From Alligator mississippiensis (taxonomy: Eukaryota > Chordata > Crocodylia > Alligatoridae), in assembly GCF_030867095.1 (NCBI RefSeq), contig NC_081832.1:58389444-58453443 (forward strand): DNA of 64,000 bases, written 5' to 3'. Under the pieces are notes generated by a model. That model did not search any database. It was given only the letters and a program-made list of their open reading frames with translations, and was not told where the DNA came from. The translations under genes and the position numbers were made by a program. This document shows, one piece after another, positions 12,076-23,811 of the stretch. How positions within the stretch are numbered: position 1 is the first letter of the stretch; each line of letters opens with the position of its first letter.

Positions 12076-12579
12076 CTCTGGGCTAAGTACAGATAAATAA
12101 AAAGCCTCAGACTGAATCTATTCAATCTCTGCAGGTTAGTCTAGGCTGAGTAGATTGAACCAATAAACAAGTGAACAGACATTCACTTTTGATTCCAGAA
12201 ATGCAATCACATGTCTGCAGTGCCCCAGGCCAGAAGCCAGCGGGCACTAGAGCATGCCTCCCTGCTTGGCTGGAGCAGACAGTTTGAGGCAAGTCCTCCT
12301 GCGGTGGAGGGGACAGGGGACTTGCAGAGTGGTGCAAACCATCCTAGGATTCTGGGAGACTATGAATTAACTTGAATCTGGAGGTGATTAGGAACAGATG
12401 TTCAATAAACCAATTTAACCTAAATCAGTTAAGTCTGATACTACATCCATCCAGTTTTATCTTGAACAAATTTCATCCATTTTGAATTTGGTTTATGTGC
12501 TCTGAACTTCTACTGTGTTACAGATTTGAACCAGTTTCCCATCACTTGCATTGCTTTATGTGTAATTTCTGACCCTAGG

Positions 12580-12700
12580 CTGCATGCTTGTATGATTGGG
12601 CATTTAGACTGACCTGCTCTTGGTTAGGTGGGTCTAAAGATTTACTGGCAGGATTTGGGGAAGTGAATAACTTCCAGTGCTGTGCCACCTCCTTAATATA
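12580..12700. repeat. Local direct repeat, copy B
   Basis: Second copy of the 11919-12075 unit about 660 bp downstream in the same orientation, shorter by an internal deletion and diverged by substitutions. It is either a tandem segmental duplication or two insertions of one dispersed element. Confidence 0.65.
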
Positions 12701-13599
12701 GAAAATAGATTTTCAGCTTTGGTTTGCTACCTCTAAGCTCTGCCCTGTAGTATGATTCAGTAATGATGATTTGCACTTTGGAGTTCAATTAACAAAAAAG
12801 TTTCTTATTGATGTTCCTCCAACTGAATGTGAATGTTTAGCAGAAGTCTGTTGTGTATGCAGAGGAGAATTACGTAACACTAATAATTCAACATAAACTA
12901 TTAAAGAGTAAGAATAAGGCAAAATATTTTTTTTGAGAACATGCAGAGAAATGACTAAGTGAAAGGCTGGGTGGGGGGTTTGTACTGTGTTTTAGCTTGA
13001 GGTGGGGATAGTGGTAGCTGATAGTTAACAACCATTCTATCCATATTTATGAGAGTTATTGGAAAATTGTCTCTCCTAATCAACTTCCCTATGGTCCATG
13101 TCAGCAATTGACTTTCCAGGTCCCCTGGGTTTTCCTTTAAAACCTTTTCTGCCTGTTGTGTGCGTTTCTGTTTCTTCTAATTAATTATTTCTTGTAAGTC
13201 TTTTTTCCACCCCTTCTCTTCTCATAGGGCTTGTTTCCTAACTCCAAACCATTATATTTGAATGAGTGTTCTCCTGTACATACTCTGTTCTCCATCTCTT
13301 GCCTCCTCAAGACCCCATATCCCAGCATATCACTTCCTGTTAGTCCAAACCAACCTTGCCAGAACTGGGAAATTAAATAATGAACTAAAAGGCAATAACC
13401 TTAATACCAGTAAAAGGAAATACACTGAAGCCTTTATTAGCAGTCACCTCCCTTGGCCAGTTGTTGTCGTAAGGAACTGTTATAAAGTAACCCCAAGGTT
13501 TCTAGTATAATTTTAGATTCCCGTTAAGGAAGATGCAAAGACAAGCATGTGCTCCAAAGTCTCACTGAAGTCATTGGGCATTTGTACATGATACAGGGG
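12701..13599. other. Unique DNA
   Basis: No recognised feature. The 82-codon frame at 13262-13510 has no domain resemblance. Confidence 0.5.
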
Positions 13600-14290
13600 T
13601 TTAATTCTTGCTAAATAGAAGCAGTGTTTTAAATGACAGTTTCAATTTAGGGCAAAGTAAACCCCCATGTTGTGTACAGCTGTGTCCACCTGATCCTTAC
13701 CTGCCTCTGCAGCAGTGAGAAGGGGAAAGCAAGCTACTGGAAGGCAGAGTGGTCCCTGAGCTGAAGGGGGTGGGGAGGGTTGGTGCTTCCCTCTGCAGCA
13801 GCAGTACCTCACTCCCACAACTGGCACCCACCTGCAAGCACCAGGATTGGGCAGCCCCAGGGGGGCACCACAGCCACGGAGGGAAGCACTGGGCCCCCGC
13901 ACAGCTCAGGCAGGCAGGCAGGCTCCAGGGGAAAGGGGATGGGGGGAAGATCAGGCTCATCACTTCTTTTTTTCCTTCTGTGGAGCCTGCCTTCCCAGGC
14001 TGCTGTTGGGCTGCCTGCATGATCGGCCTGCACAGCCCCTGAGCCACACAGAGCCTGATGCTTCCCTCCGCAGCTGTAGAGTAGGAAACTAAAACTCCTT
14101 GGAGGTGTTTTACTTTGTATCACCTCAAAGTAATTTGCTACATCCCAAAGTCATTTAAGGCGCATTACGCCACCGAATGTGCTATAGCGGCTGGAATTAA
14201 CGTGCAATATGCTGCCGAATGTGCAAACAGCAATACCATTTAAGTGGTACAAAAGGCCTTTAACCTGCTTTAAACCCACTTTAAAGTGTC
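13600..14290. repeat. GC-rich block, probable DNA-transposon derivative
   Basis: A GC-rich core at 13690-14090, including (CAGG)n at about 13907-13922, is flanked by AT-richer edges. The right edge carries 'ctttaaagtgtcatctacaa', a kind of terminus seen in several short DNA elements of reptile genomes. Multiple overlapping open frames on both strands are composition artefacts. The left edge is not defined. Confidence 0.35.
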
Positions 14291-16139
14291 ATCTACAAAC
14301 GCCCATTGAAACTACTGACATCCTGAAGTGAATGGTTAACCTAAACAACTTGTTAAACCTTGGACTTAGTAGGGGACTTTCAGATTCACTGACATGATTT
14401 AGGAGCACAATTCCTAAGTCTCTGAGGCATTTTTGAAAATCCCTGTGTGTGCCTTTAACATTAGTTAAAGGAATTACTGCTTTTTCAGCTGCTGTCTTAA
14501 GTATGTAGGGCAAGGTAAAGCATGCTTGTAATACAGTGACTTTTCAAAATTTAGGATTATGAAGACATTTGTTATATATGGATAACTGTGACAATAACGT
14601 TTTCAGCTTTGCAAACTAAAATGAAGAAATGATAATTTAGTCTCATGATTCAGAATTAAACTTATTGCCTTGAAGGTTCAAGAAGGAATTTGGTTCCTTG
14701 CTGACTGCCTTTGCAGAATTGTCTAATTATATTTTTGTTTCTATTTCATTTCCAGTATTTTGACAAAGATGAATTAGATTATTTAGCAATCTAATCTAGG
14801 ACAACAAATATTGGTTTTTCTGCATGGGACAAGATGCACTTCTTTGTGCTTACTAAGGTTGTGTACACACATTTAAATCATTCAGAACTCTCCCAGGTTT
14901 GTTTCCCTGAGAAGAAAACTTACCTGTACAAAAGTTCAGACAGAGAAACAAAGAGCTGCAGTGCTGACCCTGGGTTTCCAGGGATCCCTAAAGCACATAC
15001 CTCAAAGAGTTTTACCAGCTTTTTTATTGCCTGGCAACAGTGACATAAGCAATGGTACAGTACTGATTGGCTCGCTGCCTCAGAGAACCATGCCCCTAAG
15101 GAACTCTGGCTCAGAATCCCCCCTCCCTCTCCCTCCAGGAAGGCTTTGACAGAGAAGATACTGAGTTATCTCCTCTCTTGTTGGGAGCTTTGCTTCCCAG
15201 AACAAAGTGCTGCAGTCCTAGCAGGAGCCTGCTAGGTCAGGGAAGGGAGCACAGAGTTGCCACATTAGGGAAGAGAGGAGGCAGGTCTGTGCCAGCCCCA
15301 TGCACAGATCTCGCCACCCTGAACTCTCATACCCTGTTCCAGCCTAGCTGCAGCTGGGCAGGGACCTGCACTTTCCAACACTTCAATGCTGGAGTCAGGA
15401 CAAGAGTTACCTCAGTATAGGGGGCAGGTTGACTGGTTCTGGTCTGCCCTAAGTGGACCCCCCATCACTTAAAAAGCCAGGAGCAGAACACACCCTCTAA
15501 GTGCTTCAGTGCTAGGCTTCTCCAGCCCAAAGCATTCAGGTGGGGGCATGTCCTGCTTGGCCAGGACTGACATACACTCTCCCTGGTGGGGGAGGGTAAG
15601 TGAGAAGGAGCAAAGCAAACTGGGATTCTGGAGGATGGCCCCTGCTTGTACAGATATGTGGTCTTCTGAGAGAGATTTTCCCAGGAGCCACTTTATTCAG
15701 GTTGCTCCCATGTTGTTTTTCTCTCTGAGTGGCTACTTTTACTCTGGGAGAAAAATTATGAACTTCTGTACACTCATGAGACAGCAGGGGCTCTCCCTGG
15801 GGAAACTGAACATCTGCCCATAGCTTGTTTTAAACCAGTTGGAACATTTAATAGTCATGCAAGTCAGCTACACCACCAGTAACATTTATATCCATGTACA
15901 CATTACCTTTAAGCAATGTGTTCCACTTTGAACCTTACTTTAATATTGTAACTGTTCATTTACCAATCCCTATTACTAAATTATTTTGTCTCAAGTGTCA
16001 CGCCACCCTTTACTTACTTGTTCATGTCATCTCCAGAATGTAATTTAAAATAGTAATTCTTTTTGGCTTTTTGTGGCTTTGGCACTCTTTATACAGGACT
16101 CCTAACATTTTCTGCTTGGGGTTAATGGAAGAGTCCATC
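14291..16139. other. Unique DNA grading into moderately GC-rich sequence
   Basis: 14291-14980 is AT-rich and featureless. 14980-15830 is more GC-rich, with short frames up to 104 codons and words such as 'gattggctcgctgcctcaga'. It may be a repeat, but I see no paired ends. 15830-16139 is AT-rich and featureless. Confidence 0.4.
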
Positions 16140-16186
16140 CACTTAAAGCACACTGGGGCTGTATCCAGACAAGCGCAGCCATTTGG

Positions 16187-16245
16187 TTCCCTGGGGACAA
16201 GTAGCTGTGGTGCACCTTGCACCACAGCTACTTGTCCCTGGGGAA
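16187..16245. repeat. Near-perfect hairpin, 28-bp arms, 3-nt loop
   Basis: Left arm 16187-16214 and right arm 16218-16245 pair at 26 of 28 positions. The two mismatches are adjacent, six to seven bases from the outer end. Centre 'gtgca-cct-tgcac'. Such a short loop and near-perfect pairing would fold as an RNA hairpin or DNA cruciform. Confidence 0.85.
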
Positions 16246-16324
16246 TGCCCATGCCATGTGCATTTTGGCATGTGGCAAGTTACCCTGGGGGCAGTACAGT
16301 AGGCACTGTGCTGGCCCCAGCAGC

Positions 16325-16490
16325 CTTACTTGGAGAGGTTTGAGGTTTGTGTGGCTGGGTACATGGGTGGGAGGGGTTGTGGGGGTGGTTTGAGGATGTG
16401 AGGTTTGTGGGTAGGAGTGTGGAGTTCTGGGTGTGTATGGGGGAAATTTGTGAGTGGGAGGATTGCTCGGGAGGGGTGGGTCCCCTCCCA
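16325..16490 (+). repeat. G-rich GTTTGTG tract
   Basis: Irregular repeats of 'ggtttg', 'gggtgtg' and 'gtggg' make the plus strand G-rich with several GGG runs, so G-quadruplex formation is possible. It is followed by 'ctcccacccccccacaa'. The arrangement resembles the reverse complement of 50350-50560. Confidence 0.5.
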
Positions 16491-17406
16491 CCCCCCCACA
16501 ATAACAGCAGTGGCCATTGGGGCACTCATAGCCCCCTACTTGCAGAGGCTCTGCTGTGGTGGAGCACGGCCTCAACCACCTGGGATCCAGTTCTGCCTGT
16601 GCCACATGGCATGGGCCCAGCCTGGCTCAGGGGCACACACCTTCAGGCAGGACTGGACCAATCTTGTTGTCACCCAGGACCTCTGGCATCACACTGAAGA
16701 GCTGTGTGCCCTCAGGCTGAGTTCTGTCTCCAACTGCCTCCTGTGCCATGGGGCTAGACTGGTTCCATGGAGGCCTGGCCTGAGTACACACAGCTCTTGT
16801 ATGTGGTGCCAAGGGCCCTGGGTTACAGTTAGAATATCTTGGTCCTGCCCAAAGGAACATTCCCCTGGGCTGGGCCAGGTTAGGCTGGGCTTGTGCAATG
16901 TGGAATAGGCAACACCAGGTCCTAGGCAGCTGGGCCTGTACCACACCATGGCGGGGCTCTGCCAGTAGCGGGTCCTGAGTGCCCTATTGGCCACTGCTGC
17001 TGCAGGGCAGGGGGGGACCTGCCCCTTCTGAAAAGTCTCCCTCCACCCCCATAGTCTCCCCCACCCACCCACAGTCTCCTCACACACACAATCCTCCCTA
17101 TTCCCATGTCCCTTCTTACTAAGGACAGGGCCTGGGTCTGAGACACTGCTGCAGCCTTGCCCCACTCGTATTTTCCACAGCACACTGAGGCAGCCTGCTG
17201 GAGCAGCAGGGGAAGGAGGTAGGCTGGGTGCCACAGCATCTCCCTGGAGGTCTCAGCCTATGGTTGCTTCAGGGCACACTCCAAAAGCATGCCCGGCAGT
17301 GCTTTTTTTTCAGCCCATTTTTTTTTATACTGGCATTTCCTGGTATCCAAACTAGAGTCCACGCTGAAAATATACAGCTCAGGGAACATTTTTTTCATTC
17401 CCAGTG

Positions 17407-17452
17407 TGCCTCTTGTGGCATCTCAAACTGCTTTGAGATGCTGCAAGAGGCA
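17407..17452. repeat. Hairpin, 21-bp arms, 4-nt loop
   Basis: Left arm 17407-17427 begins tgcctcttg, right arm 17432-17452 ends caagaggca, loop ctgc. 19 of 21 pairs match. Confidence 0.85.
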
Positions 17453-17554
17453 TGTGCTCATTCAACTGGATGTGCTCTGGCAGAGTGTACAAGAAGGAGT
17501 CTAACAAGAATTATACAGGTGTGTTTAAACTTTTTATGTAATTACATGAAATAC

Positions 17555-18622
17555 AGACTTGACAAAAGTACTTTAAGGTGGATATGTAACTGGTTGGATC
17601 GTCATACTCAGTGAGTAGTCCTCAATGGCTCTATGTCTAGGTGGGAGGAGGTTTCAGGTAGGGTTCTCTAGTGGACTGCCCTGGGTCTGGTATTGTTCAA
17701 CATCTTCATTAATGATTTGGATGATGGGACAAAATGCACACTTAGAAATGTTTGAAAATGATACCAAGTTGGGTGAAATTCCAGACACTCCCGAGGGCAG
17801 GGCTAGAATCTAAAATAACATAAATAGACTGGAGAAGTGGTTTACAGTCAACCAGATGAGATTCAAAAACAATAAATCAAAGTCCTGATCTTGGAATGGA
17901 ATAACTGCATGCAGAAAGACAGACTGGGGATTGACTGGCTTGGTTGCAATACAGCAAATAATGACCTGGAGCTTATGATGAGCTATAAGCTGAATATAAG
18001 CCATCAGTGTGCTCTTGTAAAAAAAGTGAACATCATCCTGGCTTGTATAGACAGAAGTGCCACTTGCAAATCAGAGGAAGCTATTCTTCTGCTCTATTCA
18101 GCACTGGTGAGGCCTCATCTGGAGTATTGTGTCTAGTTTTGGACCTCACACTTCAAGAAAGATATGGAAAGAGTCTGGTGCAGGGCAATAAAACTGACTG
18201 GGGGCTTGAGAGGCAAGACTGAGATGGACAGCCTGAAAGAACTAGGGTTATTTAGCCTGGAGAAGACTGAAAGGGGATTTGATAACAATCTTCAAATACC
18301 TGAAGGGTGATTATAGAGAGGATGGAGATGGGCTTTTCTCTGTGGCTGTAGGGGATAGGACTAGGATCAACAGCCTCAAACTCCAGCAGGGGAAATTTAG
18401 ACAAAATTAGGATAAACTTTCTGATTATGTGGGTGGACAGGCATTGGAACGGGCTACCTAAAGAATTTGCTGATTCTCCATGCTTGAAACTTTCAAAAGC
18501 AGATTAGACACACACTTGGCTGGAATGGTTTAGTCAGGGATAACTCTGCATTGAGCAGGGGCCTGGGCTAGACAACCTTATGAGGTCCCTTGCAACCCTA
18601 CTTTCCTATGATCCTATGACTT
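17555..18622 (+). mobile_element. CR1 LINE 3' portion, plus strand
   Basis: A 5'-truncated CR1 enters at the RT segment ('aactggttggatcgtcatac') and runs to the 3' terminus 'ttcctatgatcctatgactt'. Recognisable pieces are the motif B/C neighbourhood ('ggtctggtattgttcaacat' and 'aatgataccaagttggg'), the thumb region ('ctggtgaggcctcatctgga') and the C-terminal domain. Frames are broken: 17625-17813 and 17891-18136 are the longest. It ends about 35 bp from another CR1 tail in opposite orientation. Confidence 0.9.
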
Positions 18623-18655
18623 ACTGATGAGGAATAAAAATAATAAGGAATGCAA

Positions 18656-18896
18656 GTCATAGAATCATGTAAAATTAGGGTTAGAAGGGACCTCAGGAGG
18701 TCATCTTGTCCAACCTCCAAAGCAGGGCCATCCCCAGCTGCATTATCCCAGCCAAGGCTTCATCTTAAAAACCTCCAAGGATGGAAATTCCATAACCTCC
18801 CTGGGTAACCTTTTTCAGTGTTTTACTACCCTCCTAGTGAGGAAGTTTTTCCGAATATCTATCCTCAGCTTCCCTTGTTGCAACTTGAGGTAAATC
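18656..18896 (-). mobile_element. CR1 LINE 3' end fragment, minus strand
   Basis: Begins with the CR1 3' terminus in reverse ('tcatagaatcatg') followed by 'agaagggacctcaggaggtc' and 'gatggaaattccataacctc'. It is about 240 bp long, 5'-truncated, and of the classical amniote CR1 3' type rather than the subfamily at 37-40 kb. Confidence 0.85.
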
Positions 18897-20499
18897 CTTA
18901 GATTAGATTTACAATTCTTTCTTTGGCACATCAAGTAAAGCTAGCTTTGAAAAAGCATAAAGCAATAAATGAGCAAAGCTCATTTTCTCCCAAATCTGTG
19001 GAAAGGTTTCATTAGATGGATTTGACCCTGAAATAGCAAATGGAAAGAGAATTGGTCTACCTGAACATCTCCCTCAAAATCGACATGGAATGTTTGAATG
19101 AGCTAGATTTGACCTTCCCAGGCAGAGACTAGAAGAAACTGCTTAGCTCCTACAAGAGATAAAAGGGCCTAGAGAGACAGATCCTCTACATAATAGTATA
19201 GACGTAGGCTGGTAGCCCCAAATCCATGCAGAACTTAAAGAATCCATGGGTTCAGGCACCTTTTTCTGGTAATTCCCCTCTCTCTACTTTTTACTCTACA
19301 CAGAAAAGAGCATTGTATTACTCTTGTAATATTCTGACTCAGCAGGGTTTTTATTATTTACAAGGGCTATTTTTCCATCTTCTAGTTTTATGAAACCTGG
19401 GCAGCTGTTGATGGAATGTTGAAAAAAAAACAAATTTATCCAGGCAGTTCTATTTGTACACTAATAGCGCAAAAGCAGGGCTAGTAGTAACAGTGAAATG
19501 CCCTGCTAGACTCAGAAACTACAAATAATAATGGGTTTGTTCTTATGTGTTAAAGGAAAATATTTTAACTGTTAGCCAAATTGTTTAAATACCAACAGAG
19601 CTGGGAAATATTTCATCCTTAAAAGTTTATATGGCAGCATTATGCATAAGGAATGAATGTTAGTGCATTCCTATTTTAGTTTCTTGAATGGTGAATTATT
19701 CAAATCTAAGATCAACTGGAAAAAATGCTTCGTTACAGGCTATTGCTAAAAAGTACTAAATGGCATTATGGATGTGGATGGAAGATGCACACTCTTGCTT
19801 TGGGGATGGTTGATCACAATTTATTTTTGAGTGTATTAAAATACTTTGCCCCTAGTGAGTGAGTCAGGGAATACAATGGGTATAGATTGTATTTGTCAGA
19901 GTGAATTTCATTTTTTAAATACACATGAACTGGAACAAACAAATCCTCCAGTGATATTTGTCTTGTTGTTCTTTGTGACTAAGTAAATCTGTTAATAACT
20001 TGCATTTGACTCTGCTGATTTAACAGTGATGGATGAATAGAGATCAGAGAAAGGAACCAGGCCTGAAAAATTCAAATCTGAATTTAGGTCCAGATTTTCA
20101 TTTTCTTATTTTCCAATATCCTACAACATTTACATCTAACTTCAGGTGTTAAGGTCTTAGAGCTTCATCTTGGAACTCTGTAAAGGTGTAAGTCCTTAGA
20201 TCAGATTTACAAACCTATTCTGTTTTGTAGTGGTGCAGATGTACACGTGGTGGGTTTTCTATGGGGATACTGTGAATGGAGTGTTATAGATCCCCTGAGT
20301 CAGACTTGGTTAAAGATAAATGTATTTTAATATTGCTAGAGATAAATACTCCCATGAATTGTGTCATTATAGGATACCTTAAAATCTCAAAGAAAGGTTG
20401 GAGATGAAGCACTATTACTAAAAGTAAAGCTCAGTTATGTCTGGATGTAACTGACCCACAGACATCACAGAACCAAAAACACTGTTCAGGGTTACAGTC
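18897..20499. other. Unique AT-rich DNA
   Basis: No recognised gene or element. A 20-odd-bp word at 18890-18915 ('aaatccttagattagattta') has a near copy at 20190-20212. Confidence 0.5.
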
Positions 20500-20902
20500 A
20501 TTTTTGACAGGTGAAAAGGACCTAGTGGAAGAGCTGGTCATTGAAAAGAATCTTGGATTGAGTGGTTACAATTTGATACAATTTAATGGAAAAATAAACA
20601 TAAAGTGGCAGAATGTCACCTCTATCTCTCCCCAAAAACTCTGCTCTGTGACAATTTGGTTAACATGGGCCCTGCAGATGGCATACAACCTATCTCTTTA
20701 GGTACCCTGAGTTGGATACATTCCTGAGGGACAGGGGAAACCTTCTCCCTCTGCCTGCATGACTGCCATAACATACCTAGGTGAGGGGGTTGGGCTGAGC
20801 AATGTCAGTCTACCTGGCAACCAGTGATGCCTTTCAAATTGGTTGGCTAGCAGCCAACAGGTTCTGGTCTCCATTGGACCAGGTAAATGAGGTCATAAGG
20901 GC

Positions 20903-20910
20903 TATATAAG
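20903..20910 (+). promoter_or_regulatory. TATA box of the LTR
   Basis: tatataag within 'gggctatataagttaagg', 247 bp from the LTR start. Confidence 0.6.
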
Positions 20911-21212
20911 TTAAGGACTGCCTGGGAGGAGGGGCAGTAGTCATGATGAAAACTCAGAGAGAGAAGAGTTAGACCATCTGAAACTTGGTCTCTCTTGAAA
21001 CTCATGATCAATGAACTGCCTGCCTCCAGAAGGAATCTTCACCTGCCTCTGGATGATACTTGTAAGTAAGCTACCTGAGATCTAACTTGATATGTAGCTT
21101 GCAGTAACTCAGATGTGTGATCAAAGTCTACCCAGCCATGCCAGTTTGCTCTATGGGATTTCTCTGATATTGCTCTACTCTGTAACCTATTCAAAACCTA
21201 CTCCTTGTAACC

Positions 21213-21218
21213 AATAAA
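21213..21218 (+). terminator. Polyadenylation signal of the LTR
   Basis: aataaa in 'gtaaccaataaagttctcc', about 310 bp after the TATA box, as expected for the R region of a retroviral-type LTR. Confidence 0.55.
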
Positions 21219-22191
21219 GTTCTCCTTTGTACCTAGCATGGGAGACTTATTGGGAGTGGCTCTAGATTATGCTTTGGTTCAGCTGACTAAGGGAGACCAC
21301 TATTTGTGCTTCAGTCTGAAGGAAGCCCCCAAGTTCTTGAAATGGGTCAAGTATTCTTGAGGGCCACTAGGCCTGTGTTTCCCAGGAGGCACAGTGCCAG
21401 GATCAGGCCAGACCCTGGGTGGTGGCAGCACTACCCCCAGGCTAGTGGGTGTGCTCCAAGAAGGGGGTTGGCTAGACGTGAGGCACCCCAAGGAGGCACT
21501 TGGAACCAGGAAGGTAGTTGGGCACAGTGAGGTGGGTGGCTCAGTGCAGAAGCACCCCCTACTGGCCCACCACAATTTGTAAGTAAGTTTAAAAAGTTAT
21601 GGAAACTAGTCAGTGATGTCAATGGAACCAAGGAGCTTAAGGACTTAGAAAACCAAACCATATTCATATTTAAGTAAAAAATGCAAAAGATTATCTAGAA
21701 TCTGCATCCCAAGCAAAGGGAGATATTTTTAGGAAAGGACTCCAGATCTAACTGGATGAATAACCACTTCTTAAAAGATATTAGAAGAAGCAGAAACCCT
21801 GTAGAGAATCTAAAAGGCATTGATGAACAAGAACATCTATGCCTTGGGATCTGTATAAGGTAAACTGAGAACTGGCAATAATCAAACTGAGCTAGACCTT
21901 GCAAAGGAAATTAAAGCAAATAATAAAAGGTTCTTTAATTATATAAATAAGAAGATAAGTAGGGAAATGAAGTGGGGATATTATAGATGTATGAGAGTTG
22001 AGAGTTGAGAATTGATGGTCTCAGTTCATCCCAAAAAAACTAAATGAATACTTTGCCATAGTTTTTTTTTTTTTCAGTAAGGACAGGCAGGGTGACTAAT
22101 GGAAATAAGGATATGTAAACAGAAGTTATATCTGAAATGGAAGCTAAACTTTTATGCGTTTAATATGGAGGCACTGAGAAATCTTCTAGAA

Positions 22192-22681
22192 CAGGACTGT
22201 CCAATTTCTATGCAGCTAGAAGCCACATGCCCCAGGGGCTTCACCAGCAAGGTCCCAAAGCCTGCACAGTATGTGCAGAAGGCCTAAGTTCCTCTACCCT
22301 CCTGTGCCACACATGGATGTGTGCTCCCCAAACCCATTACAGTATGTGCACATGCCAGTGCATGCTCCCTCACCCCATTGCACCATATGTGCAGGCACAA
22401 GAAACACCATACAGCATAGTGCAGAGCCCTGCCTCATCTGCAGCTCCCTGCAGTACAGCATTGCACAGCCAACCCAAGCTGCTGGCTTTCCGGCACCATG
22501 AGCTGTGCCATGCCATGCCATCCCACCACCTGAGAGTGGGTCAGTCAGTGAAAGTTTGGGAAGGAGGGGGAGTTTCAAAACTCTAGTTTTTCCTGTGGCT
22601 ATAGTGATAGGGGCAGCAGAATCCAGGTGGGAGCCCAGAGGCCATATACTAACCTCTCAGGGGCCACCAGTTGGGCAGCTG
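22192..22681. mobile_element. hAT-like non-autonomous element within the old CR1
   Basis: Starts CAGGACTGTCCAA, the type of terminus seen in hAT elements ('caggggtgtccaa' style), and ends near GGGCAGCTG, its approximate inverse. CR1 sequence lies on both sides. The expected 8-bp duplication is not clear ('ttctagaa' left, 'tatagttc' right, 'ttcctagt' five bases further on), so the right edge may be off by a few bases. The interior is GC-rich with no transposase. Confidence 0.45.
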
Positions 22682-23470
22682 TATAGTTCCTAGTAGAGTT
22701 TCTCAGGGGCTGTTTTTGGAGTTGATCTCACTGAACTTTTTCATTAATGAAACTGGAACAGAAGTATAAAAATGTGAAAATGAAATTTGTGGATGACGCA
22801 GATATGAAGGAAGCTCAAGAGCATTTTATTTATTCTGTTGTAATAGAAATGGGATGTAAAAAAATACATGGTACAAAATGCCAAGTCATGCACTTAGCAG
22901 AAATTCTATTTCTTCCTATAAACTGTGGATATCATCAACTGGAAGTGAGAGAGAGAGAGAGAGGGAAGTGTATGTTAGTCAATTGCATTACAACTATGTG
23001 CCATTATTAATGTAGTATAAGAGTAAAAAAGTCAAATATGATCCTTGTATCAATAAAGGGAGTTATTTCTAGTACAATTAGTCCAATAATTCAAGTCTCT
23101 GATGAGACTGCATCTGGAATACTGTGAACAATTTTGGTCACCAGTGTTTAAAACAAAAACAACTGCAAATTGTAGCTATTAAGATGGGCTGAATCTTATG
23201 AGAGGACAATAAGGAGTTTGGTTTCTTTAGTTCAGAAAAATGGAGGTAGATAAGGGATGTGATAGCAAGGAAACACGAGGAGGGAGAAGTTATTTAAACT
23301 AAAGGACAATGAAGGCACAAGAAAAACCATGGATAAGTTTAGGCAAGACATTAAAAGGTTCCTAATAATTAGAAGAGCAAAGTTCTCGAATCAGCCTTTC
23401 AACAGAAGTAGTGGGAGGAGGAAAGGTAACTGGTTGAAGACAGAGCTGGATCCACTGCAACTTTGTATCT

Positions 23471-23811
23471 GTCCTGGCTATTACTTGTAATAAACATAGC
23501 ACAACAAGTTCATCGATACGTTCATAATAAGCCAGTATCTTTGCTCTAAAGATAATTGTGAATAATATTAAACAAATGCTCTGCTGGAAGACGGGTAGAT
23601 AGGGAGGAGTGACGGGGAGGGAATGTATATCCTTTCAATAAATCTTTTAATTTTATCCTATGCGGCCAAATGCAGCAAACAACTTCTTTTTAGCCTGAGT
23701 TTCTGGGGATTTCTGAAATTTGACACCCAAGTCAAGAGTCAATACATTGACCTATGGAAAGGACAGACAAATTCCAGCCTTTTATATTTAAAATGAATAG
23801 ATGTCCAATAG
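23471..23811. other. Unique spacer
   Basis: AT-rich sequence with 'caataaatcttttaatttta' near 23637. No gene seen. Confidence 0.5.

Larger units (their letters stand above)
16140..17515. repeat. GC-rich repeat block bounded by two hairpins
   Basis: A 1.4-kb GC-rich island has a near-perfect 28-bp-arm hairpin near its left end (16187-16245) and a 21-bp-arm hairpin near its right end (17407-17452), with a G-rich GTTTGTG tract between. Hairpins close to both ends suggest a DNA transposon with subterminal fold-backs. The 181- and 167-codon frames on opposite strands are composition artefacts with no recognisable domains. Confidence 0.4.
20657..21572 (+). mobile_element. Solo LTR (916 bp) inside the old CR1, 5-bp target duplication CAATT
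   Basis: Termini are TGGTTAACATGG and GGCCCACCA (TGGT...ACCA), flanked by CAATT at 20652-20656 and 21573-21577. The match extends to an 8-bp identity because the LTR starts with TG and CAATT is followed by TG on the right. A TATA box (20903) and an AATAAA signal (21213) lie in the right order and spacing for U3-R, giving plus orientation. No internal coding region exists. The frames at 21300-21667 are chance. Confidence 0.75.
20500..23470 (+). mobile_element. Old CR1-clade LINE, plus strand, split by two younger insertions
   Basis: Three colinear pieces (about 20500-20656, 21573-22191 and 22687-23470) read as one degraded CR1-clade element. The first encodes the end of the endonuclease ('LVEELVIEKNLGLSGYNLIQ', where the usual SDH catalytic triplet has become SGY). 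The second covers the linker and RT start ('taataaaaggttctttaatt'). The third covers motif C ('gaaatttgtggatgacgcag') to the thumb region ('atctggaatactgtgaacaa'). Substitution load is clearly higher than in the other CR1 copies. An LTR (20657-21572) and a hAT-like element (22192-22681) interrupt it. Confidence 0.75.

Noticed and set aside
16405..17234. Open frames of 167 and 181 codons on opposite strands
   Set aside because: They overlap on both strands in a GC-rich repeat block, have no recognisable domain, and pass through repeat tracts and a possible transposon. Composition explains them.
20651..21579. 8-bp duplication (acaatttg) suggesting a hAT element
   Set aside because: The ends inside an 8-bp duplication would be GTTAAC/CCCACC, without inverted symmetry, whereas a 5-bp duplication gives TG...CA ends with TATA and AATAAA signals inside.
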